A DNA stretch of 64,000 nucleotides from assembly GCA_026707225.1 (NCBI GenBank), contig JAPOXG010000010.1:204090-268089 (forward strand). The letters are read 5' to 3'. The notes under the pieces were generated by a model, which saw only the letters and a list, made by a program, of their open reading frames with translations, did not search any database and was not told the DNA's origin. How positions within the stretch are numbered: the stretch's first letter is position 1; each line of letters opens with the position of its first letter. Positions 37,391 to 46,825 of this stretch are shown here, one piece after another. The stretch comes from Chloroflexota bacterium. GTDB lineage: Bacteria > Chloroflexota > Anaerolineae > Aggregatilineales > Phototrophicaceae. The position numbers and the translations under genes were made by a program.

Positions 37391-38566
37391 TTAGGTTGCG
37401 GCTTCATTGCTCGGCACTTTCAATACAATGACCGTGACATTATCGCTGCCGCCGCGGTCGTTAGCGATACTCACTAATCTGTCGCAGGCTTCTTGCGGCG
37501 AGCTTGCGGCTACGGTCACATCGCGAATCGTGTCTGGCTCAAGCAAATCCCATAGTCCGTCGGTGCAAAGCAGCACCTGCGCGCCCGGCGGCAGTGTACG
37601 GATCAACCGCTCCATCTTGAGTTTTTCGTTCTGCCCGATTGCGCGATAAAGAACGTTCTTTTGCGGATAGTATTCCGCCTCTTCCAGGGTCAATTCCTTC
37701 ATTTCAACGAGCCGCTGCACCAAGGTGTGATCGGTAGTCAGTTGTTCGATTTTGTCACCGTGCGCCAAATAAGCCCGGCTGTCGCCGACATGAACCAGGT
37801 AGGCGAGATTGCCAACGATGGCGACGGCGGAGAGCGTCGTGCCGCCGCCGGGAACTCGCTTCATGACGGCTTGATTCGCCTTCTCGGACGCGTTGACCAG
37901 CGCTTCCAGTATGGTCGGGCTGCTGCCGGCTTTGAAGTCCTTCAGCATTGGCACATAGATGCTGTCGAGCATTTCCGCCGCCAGCGTTTGTACGGCGACG
38001 CCGGAAGCGCGTTCGCCATCCAGGTGCCCGCCCATGCCATCGGCGACGATGAACAGGCCGAAGTCGGGTCTGTTATCCACGGTAATGGATTGCCATTGCA
38101 TGCCGAAGCAAGCATCCTCGTTGTTATCGCGCACCATCCCGACGTCGCTGGCGATGCCGTAGGTCATGGAATGACGCTGACGCGTCAGAATTGGTTTCGG
38201 ACTTGGTATGCTTTTTTCAGGCGATGCTGAGAAATCTGGCGCGGCCGCCTCATCTTCGGGGGGCGGGAGTGGCTCAATGTCCCTTTGCCGATGGGGGCGA
38301 GCCCCGGCCAGCTCCGGCTCCGGTTCAAGGTCAGCCATGTCTTCGGCGGGCGCGGGCTCAATTCCTGGCGCTTCGGCGTCGGGCGCGGTCGCCTGAATAG
38401 ACGGCTCGTGCTCGCTTTCTACTTCCGGCTGAATGGGCGGCTCTTCCCGCATCGGCATTGTGACGCGCTGCGTCCGACTCGGCGTGACATGCGATGACCG
38501 CCGCGATGAATTGCCGCGCGTCGAATCTTGGGGTGACTTGCCGAATAGCCGTCGGAGGAAGTCCAT
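37391..38566 (-). CDS. PP2C-family protein phosphatase with a disordered acidic N-terminus
   Basis: A 391-residue protein. Residues 1-130 are low-complexity, rich in Pro, Glu, Ala and Arg. The catalytic PP2C domain covers about 135-385 with the metal-binding aspartates in VRDNNEDACFG, VADGMGGHLDG, VGDSRAYL, CTDGLWDLL and GGSDNVTVI. It should remove phosphate from Ser/Thr of target proteins. Ser/Thr kinases usually lie beside such genes, but none is here. A strong promoter sits 120 bp upstream. Confidence 0.9.
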   Translation of the reverse strand: MDFLRRLFGKSPQDSTRGNSSRRSSHVTPSRTQRVTMPMREEPPIQPEVESEHEPSIQATAPDAEAPGIEPAPAEDMADLEPEPELAGARPHRQRDIEPLPPPEDEAAAPDFSASPEKSIPSPKPILTRQRHSMTYGIASDVGMVRDNNEDACFGMQWQSITVDNRPDFGLFIVADGMGGHLDGERASGVAVQTLAAEMLDSIYVPMLKDFKAGSSPTILEALVNASEKANQAVMKRVPGGGTTLSAVAIVGNLAYLVHVGDSRAYLAHGDKIEQLTTDHTLVQRLVEMKELTLEEAEYYPQKNVLYRAIGQNEKLKMERLIRTLPPGAQVLLCTDGLWDLLEPDTIRDVTVAASSPQEACDRLVSIANDRGGSDNVTVIVLKVPSNEAAT

Positions 38567-38680
38567 CACGAATGCCCGAGAGAAGTTAGGGAAGATACGC
38601 GGTACCGCACCGCCCGTTGCCGGTCCTGACAAGTATTGGCCAATGAGTCACGTATGTTTACGCCCTTAGGGAAAGACAAC

Positions 38681-38709
38681 TTGCACAATTATATTTTAGC
38701 AATGACAAT
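38681..38709 (+). promoter_or_regulatory. Promoter for hemW
   Basis: Plus strand TTGCAC (38681-38686), 17-bp spacer, GACAAT (38704-38709), 34 bp before the GTG start. It is interleaved with the leftward PP2C promoter. Confidence 0.45.
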
Positions 38710-38716
38710 GACGCAA
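38688..38716 (-). promoter_or_regulatory. Promoter for the PP2C gene
   Basis: Minus strand TTGCGT (38716-38711), 17-bp spacer, TATAAT (38693-38688), in an AT-rich island. Confidence 0.6.
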
Positions 38717-38742
38717 TCATTGGCTTTTGGCGGGTAGATGTC

Positions 38743-39933
38743 GTGCCGCACAGCGACTCCAGACTCTCCATCTATATCCATATCCCCTTCTGCGCCGTCC
38801 GATGCGGCTACTGCGCATTCAATACCTATACCGATTTGGAGCACCTGATTCCGGACTACGTCGACGCGCTCTGCAGCGAGCTGACTTTCGCCGCGATCAA
38901 GGTCCGAGACCAGCCTGTCCACACCGTTTACTTCGGAGGTGGTACACCATCGCTGCTGTCCCCGCGTCATTTCGAACAGATCCTAAGCCAGGTCAGCGGG
39001 CGCTTCCGCATAGACGACGATGCGGAATTGTCGCTGGAGGCGAATCCGGACGATTTGAGCGAAGGCTATCTGCGCGACTTGCATGGCTTGGGATTTAATC
39101 GATTGAGCATCGGCATGCAATCCGCCAATGCGGCGATTCTGCAAATGTTTGATCGGCGGCACGATCTTGCATCGGTGGACGCTGCCGTAAGCTGCGCCAG
39201 GCGCGCGCGCTTCGACAATATCAATCTCGACGTCATCTTTGCTTCGCCCGGAGAGACGTTGGCGGACTGGAAAGCGACGGTGCGGGCGCTGCTGCGCTTC
39301 GCGCCGGATCACATTTCGATGTACGGCTTGGAGTTGAAAGGCGGCACGCGCTTGCGCCAGCAGGTTGACGCCGGTGAATTGCCGCCACCGGACGATGATG
39401 TATTCGCTGACATGTATGAGTATGCGTCGGCGGCGCTGGCGACAGCCGGCTACGATCAATACGAGATTAGCAATTGGCGCCGGCCCGGGAAAGAGTGCCG
39501 CCACAATCTGCAATACTGGCGCAACCTGGAGTACGTCGGCGTCGGCGCGGGCGCGCACGGATTCTATGGCGGCTGCCGCTACTCAACGATTGCGTCGCCG
39601 CAGCGATATGTCGCGGCTTTGAGCGAAGGCGCCTCGGGCGATAATCTCTCGTCGCCAACACCGGCGGTGGCGAAGAGCGTCCGAGTGACGGAGGCGGACG
39701 ATATGTACGAAACGATCATGATGGGTTTGCGACTCACGCAAGAGGGCATCAATCGCGAGAACTTCAGGCGGCGCTTCGGCCGCGATCTAGTTGAAACCTT
39801 CTGCGACTCCACGCAGAAGCTGACGGCGGCTGGCCTTTTGATCGCTACAAAGGACAATGTTCGACTAAGCGAGTCCGGACGGCTGCTTAGCAATCTGGTG
39901 ATTCGAGAGTTCGTCGACCAAATCAAGCTATGA
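38743..39933 (+). CDS. hemW: HemW-type radical SAM protein
   Basis: A 396-residue radical SAM protein. The 4Fe-4S motif is CAVRCGYCAF (CxxxCxxC), followed by VYFGGGTPS, the LSIGMQSAN stretch, and a C-terminal HemN-like domain. The spacing and the absence of the longer HemN N-terminus fit HemW, a haem chaperone, better than the oxygen-independent coproporphyrinogen oxidase, though annotation often mixes the two. The start is GTG 38743. Its end overlaps the convergent fni by 11 bp. Confidence 0.87.
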   Translation: MPHSDSRLSIYIHIPFCAVRCGYCAFNTYTDLEHLIPDYVDALCSELTFAAIKVRDQPVHTVYFGGGTPSLLSPRHFEQILSQVSGRFRIDDDAELSLEANPDDLSEGYLRDLHGLGFNRLSIGMQSANAAILQMFDRRHDLASVDAAVSCARRARFDNINLDVIFASPGETLADWKATVRALLRFAPDHISMYGLELKGGTRLRQQVDAGELPPPDDDVFADMYEYASAALATAGYDQYEISNWRRPGKECRHNLQYWRNLEYVGVGAGAHGFYGGCRYSTIASPQRYVAALSEGASGDNLSSPTPAVAKSVRVTEADDMYETIMMGLRLTQEGINRENFRRRFGRDLVETFCDSTQKLTAAGLLIATKDNVRLSESGRLLSNLVIREFVDQIKL

Positions 39934-40966
39934 CATGCAGCTCCGCTTGCTTCAGCGCGGCGATGTCGCCGGAGGCGGTGCAGAGCATCGCGATGCGCAG
40001 TTGCGCGGCCAGCTCTTGTATCAAATCATCGACCGCCGGGAAAGAATCGCTAGCTGCGCGCAAAAAGGGGCTGGCCAAGCCGGCGATATCCGCGCCGAGA
40101 GCGAGACTCTTGGCGATGTCGATTCCATCACGCAAGCCGCCACTCGCGATGATTGGCAGGTCGGGCGCGCTACGCCGGGCGAACTTGATGGCCTCCGCAG
40201 TTGGTATGCCCCAATCGGCGAAGCTGCGCGCGACCCTGGCGTGAAAAGCGCTTGGCGCCCGGTGGTATTCCACTTCGCTCCAGGAGGTGCCGCCGGAGCC
40301 GGCCACATCAATGGCGGAGACGCCAGCGTTGACAAGCTCGCGCACAGCTGATTCGGAAAACCCCCAGCCAACTTCTTTCGCAACAACCGGTACGCTAACT
40401 TTGGCGCAAATGGACTCCACTTTGCGCAGCAAGCCCGAGAAATCAATATCGCCTTCTGGCTGAACCGCTTCCTGCAGGACATTGAAGTGGAGGATCAGCG
40501 CATCGGCGCCGACCATGTCTACCGCCTCTTGACACTGTTCCAGTCCATAGCCGTAATTCAACTGCACCGCGCCTACATTGGCGAGCAGCAGAATATCCGG
40601 CGCGACATCGCGGATACAATAGCTGCTCGCAAGCGCGCGGTCTTCAAGAGCGGCTCGCTGCGATCCCAATCCCATGGCGATCCGGTGCTTTTGCGCGCCA
40701 CGTGCGAGGTTGCCATTGATGTCCTGGGCGATTTTAGTACCGCCTGTCATGGATGAAATCAAGATTGGGGACCTTAAAGTCTTGCCGAAGAGACTCGCGG
40801 TTGTGTCGACATCTTCTAGGCTAAGCTCGGGCAGCGCCTGATGCAGAAAGCGATACCGCTCCAGACCGGTTCTCAGCTGCGGAAACTGCACATCGCTGTC
40901 CAGGTTGATGCGAATGTGGTCGACCTTGCGGCTTTCTGTGGCTGTCTGTTCCGTCACTTTTGACAT
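39923..40966 (-). CDS. fni: Isopentenyl-diphosphate delta-isomerase, type 2
   Basis: A 347-residue FMN-dependent barrel enzyme interconverting isopentenyl and dimethylallyl diphosphate for isoprenoid synthesis. Signatures are KVDHIRINL, ISSMTGGT, GLGSQRAALED, AKEVGWGFS, DVAGSGGTSWSEVE and the C-terminal ASGGLRDGIDIAKSLALGAD. An AAGGA site precedes ATG 40966. Type 2 isomerases are scattered in bacteria and common in archaea. It would supply units for undecaprenyl phosphate among others. Confidence 0.95.
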   Translation of the reverse strand: MSKVTEQTATESRKVDHIRINLDSDVQFPQLRTGLERYRFLHQALPELSLEDVDTTASLFGKTLRSPILISSMTGGTKIAQDINGNLARGAQKHRIAMGLGSQRAALEDRALASSYCIRDVAPDILLLANVGAVQLNYGYGLEQCQEAVDMVGADALILHFNVLQEAVQPEGDIDFSGLLRKVESICAKVSVPVVAKEVGWGFSESAVRELVNAGVSAIDVAGSGGTSWSEVEYHRAPSAFHARVARSFADWGIPTAEAIKFARRSAPDLPIIASGGLRDGIDIAKSLALGADIAGLASPFLRAASDSFPAVDDLIQELAAQLRIAMLCTASGDIAALKQAELHVIA

Positions 40967-41091
40967 GCGCTGGTGTTCCTTATTTCAGAGCGCGGCGGCA
41001 GAAGTTTCGTCGCAATATCGTACTGATGTTGCGGCGGAGTGTCAATCATTTTGCTTCCGGCGAATCGTCTAGCAAGGCCTGTCAAAATCGG

Positions 41092-41097
41092 TATAAT
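41092..41097 (+). promoter_or_regulatory. -10 element for acpP
   Basis: A perfect TATAAT at 41092-41097, 51 bp before the acpP ATG. The -35 position (near 41069-41074, CTAGCA) is a poor match. Confidence 0.45.
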
Positions 41098-41147
41098 GAG
41101 ATGTCTTGAATTAACGGGTCATTTTCCATTCGGGAGGTAGAGCAGAC

Positions 41148-41384
41148 ATGGCATCGATTGAGGAACGGGTGAAGGGCATCGTGGTCGAACTCTTGGGCGT
41201 CGAAGACGAGCGTGTCGTGGAAGGCGCCAGCTTTCGCGAAGATCTTGAGGCGGACTCGCTCGACCTGGTTGAACTGATCATGGCGTTTGAAGAAGAGTTC
41301 GGCGGCGAAATAAGCGATGAAGACGCGCAGCGCATCGAGACCGTCGGTCAAGCCGTCGAGTATATCAAGTCCAATATGGAATGA
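41148..41384 (+). CDS. acpP: Acyl carrier protein
   Basis: A 78-residue acidic four-helix protein. The phosphopantetheine attachment Ser is in [10 protein letters not shown] (about residue 37). GGGAGG lies ahead of ATG 41148. A terminator follows, so it is a one-gene unit with its own promoter, as expected for an abundant protein. The partner genes fabF and plsX are 15 kb away. Confidence 0.96.
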   Translation: MASIEERVKGIVVELLGVEDERVVEGASFREDLEADSLDLVELIMAFEEEFGGEISDEDAQRIETVGQAVEYIKSNME

Positions 41385-41417
41385 TTTATCTCGCATAGCC
41401 AACTTGTGTTGATGATG

Positions 41418-41440
41418 AGGTAGCATTCGCTGCCTTTTTC
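41418..41440 (+). terminator. Terminator after acpP
   Basis: AGGTAGC-ATTC-GCTGCCT makes a 7-bp stem with one G-U pair and a 4-base loop, followed by TTTTC, 33 bp past the acpP stop. Confidence 0.8.
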
Positions 41441-41564
41441 GTTTCTGGCAGCCCTGCGCGCCGGAAGCAGGGTTGGCGCTTGCGCGGCAAAATCAGAACC
41501 GGTGCCAGGCCGTTGCCAATAGAGGCGGCGCGGGAGGCGCATGTCGCGCCAGCGAGGCGAACGA

Positions 41565-41917
41565 ATGAATAGTGTATTTTTCATAAAGTGCTTTGAATAC
41601 ACTGCTGAGATTATCAGTCAGCAAGTGTCGGCGTTCACCCCGAATGAGAGTTTGGTCCAACCTTATGGAGGAAGCCACAGCATCAATTGGCTGCTGGGCC
41701 ATATTCTCTCTTCGCGCTCATTTCCGCTGAAGCTGCTCGGCGAAGCTCAAGTTTGGGCGGAACGTCCTCGGAGTGCTTGGGCGAGCCCTCTGGTTACGCT
41801 GGCAACACCGTGCTCGACTGCCTGCTCTACTTTCATTTTCATGAAACCTATCACGTCGGGCAGATGACCGTGATCGCCGAATTGCTGGGGAAGCCAGCGA
41901 AATACTTGCGTTCATAG
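41565..41917 (+). pseudogene. Broken DinB-family gene
   Basis: The 5' part (ATG 41565) encodes MNSVFFIKCFEYTAEI up to SINWLLGHILSSRSFPLKLLG, the first helices of a DinB-like four-helix protein with its metal-site His in WLLGHI. The matching 3' part, HFHETYHVGQMTVIAELLGKP, is in a different frame and ends at 41917. The switch falls between about 41740 and 41790. The joined length (about 117 residues) is below the usual 150-170, so the centre has also been lost. A sequencing error could explain the frame change but not the missing helix. Confidence 0.65.
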
Positions 41918-42538
41918 TCGAGTCGAGCGCGAGCTCAATATCTCGCGGAGCGCGCTTGCGATCAGGCCGGCATAACTCAAGCCCACGACCCAGATCCCGG
42001 CGCCGGCAATGGCATCGAGTTCAAACGCGCCGTATAGCCCCAGCGCCATTGACAGTCCGAAAGCGCTGGTCGCTAGCCCCGCGGCGGCGATGAACAGGAC
42101 CGCCATTAGGGACAGTCTCCGAGACTTCCGATGAATCAGGCACCATCCCCCGATCAGGCTTAAAGCCGCCAGGCCGAATTGTTGTCGATAATTCAAGTTG
42201 TTGATATCGTAGACAAACTCGAATGGCGGCATTTGCGCGGCCGCGAGCAGGCAAATCGCAGCGGCTGACATTGCCATCCGCCGGCGCCCGACCGCGGCGC
42301 TACCCAGCAGCAAAGACAGCACCAGCGGCTGCAAACGAAGCAGCAGCGGCGCCAATAGCGGCGGCGAGGTGGCGCGCTGTGTGGGAACGAGGCTCGCCCA
42401 TTCCGCCAGATCATGCCCGTTGAGCGTCATAGACCCGCTGGGAACGACAATCCATGGCAGCGCGTAGCCGCATAAAGCCAGGACAATGAGAGCGAACATT
42501 GTTAAGCGGAAACTGTCGGATGCGATTTGCCTTCTCAT
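41912..42538 (-). CDS. Membrane protein of unknown function at the end of the polysaccharide cluster
   Basis: A 208-residue protein with about six hydrophobic segments and few charged residues outside short loops. It begins MRRQIASDSF. The ATG at 42538 is taken; an in-frame TTG at 42601 overlaps the stop of the GT4 gene and would add 21 residues. No family motif is recognised. Its place as the last gene of the cluster suggests a role in envelope polymer synthesis, but nothing in the sequence shows this. The broken DinB gene converges on it. Confidence 0.6.
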   Translation of the reverse strand: MRRQIASDSFRLTMFALIVLALCGYALPWIVVPSGSMTLNGHDLAEWASLVPTQRATSPPLLAPLLLRLQPLVLSLLLGSAAVGRRRMAMSAAAICLLAAAQMPPFEFVYDINNLNYRQQFGLAALSLIGGWCLIHRKSRRLSLMAVLFIAAAGLATSAFGLSMALGLYGAFELDAIAGAGIWVVGLSYAGLIASALREILSSRSTRL

Positions 42539-42597
42539 CAACCCCGTTCCTTCAAGCAAATGATCGTAATGAATTTCCAGGCGCCATGGCAAAACCT

Positions 42598-43737
42598 TCA
42601 ATGGTCCAGCAGTTCATCATATATCGACTTGAGCTGCCTGGCCGCGCGCTCCCAGGAAAATTTTTCCGCCTGCTGATAACCGGCCTTGATCAGTCGCATT
42701 CGGGTCGCGGCCTCCGTCTCTAGCCTGAGGATTGCATCATGAATGGCGCCGCTATCGCGCGGATTGACCAGCAGAGCAGCGCTGCCGCCCACTTCGGGCA
42801 GCGAAGACAAATTGCTGGTAATCACCGGTGTGCCGCAAGCCATCGCTTCCAGTACTGGCAGCCCAAAGCCTTCATAGAGCGACGCCATCGCCAGCATGCG
42901 CGCGCCGCTGTACAGCGCCGGCAGATCAGCATCGTCAGCCAATCCAAGCAAGTGTACATAGTCGCTCATGCCGCTGCGCTCAATTGTCGCCCCCAGTTCA
43001 TCTTCGAGCCAGCCGCTTCCGCCGGCGATGACATAATGGAGATCATGCCCCGCTTGGCGGAGAGCGGAAAGCGCTTCTACCACCCGGCTGTAATTCTTGC
43101 GCGGCTGCACGGTGCCGACGGAAAGGATATAGCTGATATTCGCCAAGCCATACTTGCGCCGTATTCTCTGAAGCACGTCGGCTTCATCGACGCGCCGGAA
43201 TCGGGGATTGACGCCGCTGTACAGAACCGTGATCTTTTTTGCGGGCGCGTCGTAAAGCTCGGTGAGGTCAGCCTTGGTCGCTTCAGAATCGGCCAAAATA
43301 TGATCCGCCGCCTCGACCGATGGCGGAACAACTGCATCCAGATAAGCTTTGAGCGGCGGGCTGGCCGCGCTCGGCACGCGCACGAAAGACAAGTCATGCA
43401 CGGTTAACAAGGTACGTGTGCCGCTGCGGGTCGGCGGCAGTACAAAATCGGTCGCGTGATACAAATCTATGGGACCGGTAATCGTCTCGATTGGAAGCGG
43501 AATGCCGGCTCGGCGCCAAAGCCGAGCGAGCCATTTGCTGCTGACGCGGGTCGATCTCCAGCTGAAGTTCTCGCCGGGCAATTCTGGCAATTCTGTCAAT
43601 TTCGAGCCAGCCGCGAAAAGGTGATAGGCGTTGGACCTGTCGATCGAAGCCAAGGCGCCGGTAAGTTCGCGCGCGTATCGCCCGATGCCGCCGGTCTGTT
43701 TGAGCGCGGGTGTATAATCCAGTGCGATCCGGTGCAC
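42598..43737 (-). CDS. Glycosyltransferase family 4
   Basis: A 379-residue GT-B transferase. The N-terminal [15 protein letters not shown] loop binds the acceptor/donor interface. [18 protein letters not shown] begins the second domain, and [21 protein letters not shown] is the donor-binding EX7E region of mannosyltransferase-like GT4 enzymes. It adds a sugar from an NDP donor to a growing lipid-linked chain; the sugar is not known. The start is GTG 43737, one base after the GtrA stop. Confidence 0.9.
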   Translation of the reverse strand: MHRIALDYTPALKQTGGIGRYARELTGALASIDRSNAYHLFAAGSKLTELPELPGENFSWRSTRVSSKWLARLWRRAGIPLPIETITGPIDLYHATDFVLPPTRSGTRTLLTVHDLSFVRVPSAASPPLKAYLDAVVPPSVEAADHILADSEATKADLTELYDAPAKKITVLYSGVNPRFRRVDEADVLQRIRRKYGLANISYILSVGTVQPRKNYSRVVEALSALRQAGHDLHYVIAGGSGWLEDELGATIERSGMSDYVHLLGLADDADLPALYSGARMLAMASLYEGFGLPVLEAMACGTPVITSNLSSLPEVGGSAALLVNPRDSGAIHDAILRLETEAATRMRLIKAGYQQAEKFSWERAARQLKSIYDELLDH

Positions 43738-43738
43738 G

Positions 43739-44326
43739 TTATTCGACGTCGCTATAAGTCCAGAAGCGATTTGCCACGAAGTTCCAAATCATCACAATCA
43801 GCACACCGAAAATCAAGGCAATCGTAGTGCCCAACTTGTTCTGGTCGATCAATTGCGGCGCATAGTCGGTAAACGCGCTCTTGAGAATGGTGGTTGACAG
43901 CTGCCCCAATTGCTCATAGGTACCGCTGATCCAGACGTTTCGGATGACCAGACCGATCACACTGACAATCGCGAATTGCGACAATTGGCGGCGCATCGGA
44001 TAACTTCGAGAATCTGGATAAGTCCAGACGCGGTTCCAGATGAAATTGCTGCAGACCGCCAAAATAAAGCCGATGCTGTTGGCGATGAGCACGTTCTGGT
44101 CGTTCTCCGGCGGCAGCAGCGTATTCTGCAGGGTGATTACGGCGCCAACATCAATGACAAAGCCCAAGGTTCCGACAAAGGCGAACTTGATGAATCGCTC
44201 AACTTCTTTCGCCTTGCCGCGTCCGATTTTCTGCGACAGGGCGGCAATGAGACCGTCAACCGGCGTCTTCAAGTGATGATGCGATCGGGTTGGGTCGGGC
44301 GCGTCCGGCGTCACAGCGTGGGACAT
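43739..44326 (-). CDS. GtrA-like membrane protein
   Basis: A 195-residue protein with four hydrophobic segments after a polar N-terminus of about 45 residues. The GtrA signature FIKFAFVGTLGFVIDVG and the paired NFIWNRVWTY and NFVANRFWTY repeats, one per half, are visible. GtrA proteins are thought to help move undecaprenyl-linked sugars across the membrane. An unusual insert of about 40 residues separates helices three and four. It begins two bases after the ligase stop. Confidence 0.83.
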   Translation of the reverse strand: MSHAVTPDAPDPTRSHHHLKTPVDGLIAALSQKIGRGKAKEVERFIKFAFVGTLGFVIDVGAVITLQNTLLPPENDQNVLIANSIGFILAVCSNFIWNRVWTYPDSRSYPMRRQLSQFAIVSVIGLVIRNVWISGTYEQLGQLSTTILKSAFTDYAPQLIDQNKLGTTIALIFGVLIVMIWNFVANRFWTYSDVE

Positions 44327-44328
44327 TC

Positions 44329-45789
44329 TCAATCCAATTCAAGCGATGCGGCAACCTGACGATGGAGAATCGCCAATACAGCCAATAATACACCGATATG
44401 CAGAAACAGGTTGTTCACAAAGAGATTATCAAAGACACTATGCACGGCGATATAGGTCCAGCAGCCGAGCAAACCAACGGCAACGGCGCGCCCTGTTCGG
44501 TCCGGGTGCTTGAGTGTTTTCCAATTCACCCGGAAGATTGAAATCCAGAAGGCGATATAAGCGGCCAGACCCACGACGCCGGTTTCGGCAAGGAAGTTCA
44601 AATACTGATTATGCGCATGACCCAAGGGCGCTTCCCAGTTTATCAAGTGGTAGTCAGCGTATCGAAGGGCGTAGCTGCCCAATCCGACGCCGAATAGCGG
44701 GTGGTCTTGCGCCATGCCGATGGCGGCCTGCCAGTGCGCCAGCCGCTCTATGACAGCGAAATTCGTCGGCGTAAAGTTAGCGCCGCGCACATCACTGAAT
44801 GAAAATAGATCGGTCGCCGCGGTTGTGATACGGGAGACAACCGAGCGCGGCAGCAAACCGGCCGACCACAGGGCGAAGAATAGCGCCGCCAAAGCCAGCG
44901 CCAGGGATATGCCCATTAGCAGGCGTCTGGGCAAGGCGACGAGCATGACGACCAGCGATACGGCAAAGCCCAGCCAGGCGCCCCGGCTCCAGGATGCGAA
45001 GAGCGCGGCGGCGACGATGCCCGCTGCCGACGCCATCGCCGCCAACAAAAGGAGGCGCGCTGGATTGACCCGGCGGCCGGCGCGCAGGTCATGCATGATC
45101 TGATACGACTGAATGGCGGCGCACATCAGGGCGAGCGGAAGAGCGATCCCCATGAACCCTCCAAAAGGATTCGGTTGGCCGAAGGTGCCAAAGGCGCGGA
45201 AAAACCGTCCCAAGATGAGCAGGTGATCGGCGCCGCTCCCGCCGAAGAAAATGTAGAGGCCCACAACCGCATTGGCCACGGCGCTCAAGAGAACGGCAAA
45301 CACCAGCCAGCGCCAGTCGAAGCGGGCGCTCTGCGACAGATGCCAAATCATGATGGCGATCACCAGCCACTTCAGCCATTCAGTAAGCCAGTTGCCGGTC
45401 GCATCGCTGGTCCATACGCCTACGGCGAATACGAGGCAGAGCGAAGCGGCCGATAGCAGCACCGGCTCGCGGCTGACCCCTGGCGGCGGCCGGCGTTTCA
45501 TCACGCCGTGAACTAGCCAAATTCCCAGGTAAAGGACCAGCAATATCTGTCCAATGTCAAGCGGCAGATGAATGCCCGACTCGGTCGCGATGAGCGCGCG
45601 CAGCGGCGCGAGCGCCAAAAGCAGGACCAACATGGCGAGGGGCGTAACAGGAATCAGCAGCAGGCACAGGCTGACGGAGACTATGAGCGCTAAACTCGGC
45701 AGCGGCAATATCGCGCTTGCGACTGCGCCTATGATAGCCGCAGAGACACAGAACCAATTGATGCGGCTTTTGGATTGCGCCAAGATCAT
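44329..45789 (-). CDS. O-antigen ligase/polymerase-like membrane protein (Wzy/WaaL)
   Basis: A 486-residue protein with about twelve hydrophobic segments. The Wzy_C signature is present: SRGAWLGFAVSLVVMLVALP, then ERLAHWQAAIGMAQDHPLFGVGLGSY, and HAHNQYLNFLAETGVVGL in the large external loop, with the His and Arg that bind undecaprenyl-linked chains. It either polymerises or transfers the glycan. ATG 45789 lies just after the UXS stop (TGAAATG). A second protein with the same domain is encoded at 46826. Confidence 0.86.
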   Translation of the reverse strand: MILAQSKSRINWFCVSAAIIGAVASAILPLPSLALIVSVSLCLLLIPVTPLAMLVLLLALAPLRALIATESGIHLPLDIGQILLVLYLGIWLVHGVMKRRPPPGVSREPVLLSAASLCLVFAVGVWTSDATGNWLTEWLKWLVIAIMIWHLSQSARFDWRWLVFAVLLSAVANAVVGLYIFFGGSGADHLLILGRFFRAFGTFGQPNPFGGFMGIALPLALMCAAIQSYQIMHDLRAGRRVNPARLLLLAAMASAAGIVAAALFASWSRGAWLGFAVSLVVMLVALPRRLLMGISLALALAALFFALWSAGLLPRSVVSRITTAATDLFSFSDVRGANFTPTNFAVIERLAHWQAAIGMAQDHPLFGVGLGSYALRYADYHLINWEAPLGHAHNQYLNFLAETGVVGLAAYIAFWISIFRVNWKTLKHPDRTGRAVAVGLLGCWTYIAVHSVFDNLFVNNLFLHIGVLLAVLAILHRQVAASLELD

Positions 45790-45790
45790 T

Positions 45791-46759
45791 TCAGCTGGCC
45801 GGGGACAGGACGGATCGAAAATACTCCAGCGTCCATTCGAGGCCATGTTCCAGTTCGACTCTTGGTCGCCAATTCAAGACTTTGCGCGCGCGGGAGGTAT
45901 CGGGTCGGCGCGTCTGGGGATCGCCGTCAATGCGGGAAGCGCCCGCGAACGTGATGCCGGCGCGGTTGTTCGCCACGCGGTTCACGATCTTGGCGAAGTC
46001 GAGGATGCTGATTTCCCTTGACGTGCCAATGTTCACCGGCTCCACGAAATCGCTGCGCAACAGACGGACGACGCCCTCGATCAAATCATCAATATATTGG
46101 AAGCTGCGCGTCTGTGTGCCGTCGCCGTAAACGCTGAGCGCCTCGCCGCGGAGCGCCTGTCCGATGAAATTTGGCACCACCCGCCCATCGTCGAGCCGCA
46201 TTCGCGGACCGTAAGTGTTAAAGATGCGAACGATCCTGGTATCCATCTGATGCTGGCTGTGATAAGCCATGACGAGGGCTTCGGCATAGCGCTTGGCTTC
46301 GTCATAGACCCCGCGGGGTCCCACCGGATCGACATTGCCCGCATAGGACTCTTTTTGCGGATGCGTCAACGGGTCGCCGTAAACCTCCGATGTCGAAGCG
46401 AGCAAGAATTTGGCCCCGTTAGCCAACGCGTGACCGAGCGCGTTATGCGTGCCTAGGGCGCCGACTTTCAGGGTCTGTATCGGATACTTGAGGTAGTCAA
46501 TTGGGCTGGCGGGCGAGGCAAAATGCAGTACCGCGTTGACCGGTCCTGGCACGTGAATGAAATTGCTGACATCGTGAAAAATAAACTCGAACTGGCGATT
46601 GCCAGCAAGGTGCGCGATATTCTCTTGCGATCCGGTGATGAGATTGTCCATCGCAACCACGCGATGTCCGTCGCGCAGGAATCGGTCACACAAATGTGAA
46701 CCAATGAATCCGGCGCCGCCAGTGATCAGGACGCGCAAGTTCTGCTGCCTTCCCATCAT
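45791..46759 (-). CDS. UDP-glucuronate decarboxylase (UDP-xylose synthase)
   Basis: A 322-residue short-chain dehydrogenase/reductase. The NAD loop is [12 protein letters not shown], the Ser-x-x-x-Tyr-x-x-x-Lys centre is in [13 protein letters not shown] and [11 protein letters not shown], and the C-terminus has [14 protein letters not shown] and [18 protein letters not shown]. These stretches match UXS enzymes that turn UDP-glucuronate into UDP-xylose, better than epimerases or RmlB. It points to pentose in the polymer. It starts a tightly coupled run of genes. Confidence 0.87.
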   Translation of the reverse strand: MMGRQQNLRVLITGGAGFIGSHLCDRFLRDGHRVVAMDNLITGSQENIAHLAGNRQFEFIFHDVSNFIHVPGPVNAVLHFASPASPIDYLKYPIQTLKVGALGTHNALGHALANGAKFLLASTSEVYGDPLTHPQKESYAGNVDPVGPRGVYDEAKRYAEALVMAYHSQHQMDTRIVRIFNTYGPRMRLDDGRVVPNFIGQALRGEALSVYGDGTQTRSFQYIDDLIEGVVRLLRSDFVEPVNIGTSREISILDFAKIVNRVANNRAGITFAGASRIDGDPQTRRPDTSRARKVLNWRPRVELEHGLEWTLEYFRSVLSPAS

Positions 46760-46825
46760 TGATTTGACGGAATATTACCACAATTCGCTTTAGGTGTATG
46801 CGATGGCCCGCTTGCAACGCGTTCG

